5,759 nt of DNA from NCBI GenBank assembly GCA_938003515.1, contig CALKYL010000318.1, positions 1 to 5,759 on the forward strand, in the 5' to 3' direction. Numbering within the stretch: position 1 is the first letter of the stretch; every line of letters begins with the position of its first letter. Both the position numbers and the translations under genes were made by a program. Origin of the DNA: an uncultured bacterium (GTDB taxonomy: Bacteria > Planctomycetota > UBA1135 > UBA2386). Positions 5,510 through 5,759 of this stretch are shown in pieces. The notes beneath the pieces were generated by a model, which had not been told where the DNA came from, made no database searches, and was given only the letters and a program-made list of their open reading frames with translations.

Positions 5510-5530
5510 GCTCCGCGACTCAGGCGGAGC
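5510..5530. terminator. Hairpin between convergent DUF1508 and BtuF-like genes
   Basis: GCTCCGC (5510-5516) and GCGGAGC (5524-5530) form a perfect 7-bp stem with the 7-base loop GACTCAG, containing the stop codon of the minus-strand gene and lying 20 bases after the stop of the plus-strand gene. Its position fits a bidirectional terminator or 3'-end stabiliser. No T-tract is present on either strand, so factor-dependent ending is more likely than intrinsic termination. Confidence 0.42.
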
Positions 5531-5759
5531 GCACGAGACGGAACGCGCGGCCGAGTCCCGCGGCCATCCGCGCGCCGTGCCAGCAGAAGTCGCGGCCGTC
5601 GCAGGTGACCAGGCGCGCCGGACCGAACGCTCCTGCGCGCGCGAGCTCGTCGCGCTCCGCGGCGTCGAAGGGCCACGGCTCGCTCGCCAGCAGCACCAGT
5701 TCCACGCCGCGGGCGACGGCCTCGCCGGGCGACAGTTCGGGATAGCGCGCCGCGTCTGC
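5520..5759 (-). CDS. BtuF-like cobalamin/metal-binding protein, C-terminal end (runs off right edge)
   Basis: The last 79 residues of a periplasmic-binding-type protein with a helical backbone are present; the N-terminal part lies beyond position 5759. Landmarks match the C-terminal lobe of BtuF-type substrate-binding proteins: 'RYPELSPGEAV' (5-15, the segment before the last domain), 'VELVLLASEPWPF' (19-31, equivalent to the conserved L-x-S-E-P-x-P-F), and 'VTCDGRDFCWHGARM' (51-65, equivalent to the D-G-x-x-F-x-W-x-G-x-R motif). In the family these proteins deliver vitamin B12, haem or iron-siderophore to an ABC permease. Which ligand applies here cannot be told, and no permease or ATPase gene is visible in the window. 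Any signal peptide would be outside it. Confidence 0.85.
   Translation of the reverse strand, partial: ADAARYPELSPGEAVARGVELVLLASEPWPFDAAERDELARAGAFGPARLVTCDGRDFCWHGARMAAGLGRAFRLVRSA

Noticed and set aside
4466..5608. 380-codon plus-strand open frame
   Set aside because: It is antisense to the multipass membrane gene and out of phase with the DUF1508 gene, and its translation is Arg/Gln/Glu-rich without motifs.

Overview
This is a very GC-rich, densely coding stretch of bacterial chromosome. GC is roughly 70% by eye, and third codon positions are almost all G or C, which opens long antisense reading frames that are not genes. Two features point to Planctomycetota or a near relative. The folate-ligase homologue has a 'DFER ... 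DLDTIRRLL' lead-in before its P-loop, as I recall from planctomycete FolC proteins. The large two-membrane-segment protein has repeated 'GYLLK ... APLLVGR' modules that I associate with planctomycete hypothetical proteins. Both rest on memory, so the assignment is moderate.

Layout from left to right: the N-terminal part of a FolC-type folylpolyglutamate/dihydrofolate synthase (minus, running off the left edge); a short divergent intergenic region; a secreted alpha/beta-hydrolase esterase (plus); a Nudix hydrolase (plus); a carboxymuconolactone decarboxylase/AhpD-like protein (plus); an uncharacterised envelope protein with one membrane segment at each end and a duplicated central domain (plus); a six-segment membrane protein (minus) that meets it tail to tail with a 7-base gap; a divergent promoter region with an 11-base-arm inverted repeat; a two-repeat DUF1508/YegP-like protein (plus) with the only strong Shine-Dalgarno in the window; and the C-terminal end of a BtuF-like metal/cobalamin-binding protein (minus, running off the right edge).

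The four plus-strand genes from the esterase to the envelope protein are co-oriented, with gaps of roughly 70 to 120 bases. They could be co-transcribed, but those gaps are larger than in a tight operon and no shared pathway is evident. No gap exceeds 300 bases. I see no tRNA, rRNA, CRISPR array, insertion sequence, phage gene or defence module. Overall this looks like an ordinary housekeeping and envelope region. The least explained parts are the duplicated-domain envelope protein, its convergent membrane-protein neighbour and the inverted repeat upstream of the DUF1508 gene. I do not see a new multi-gene system.
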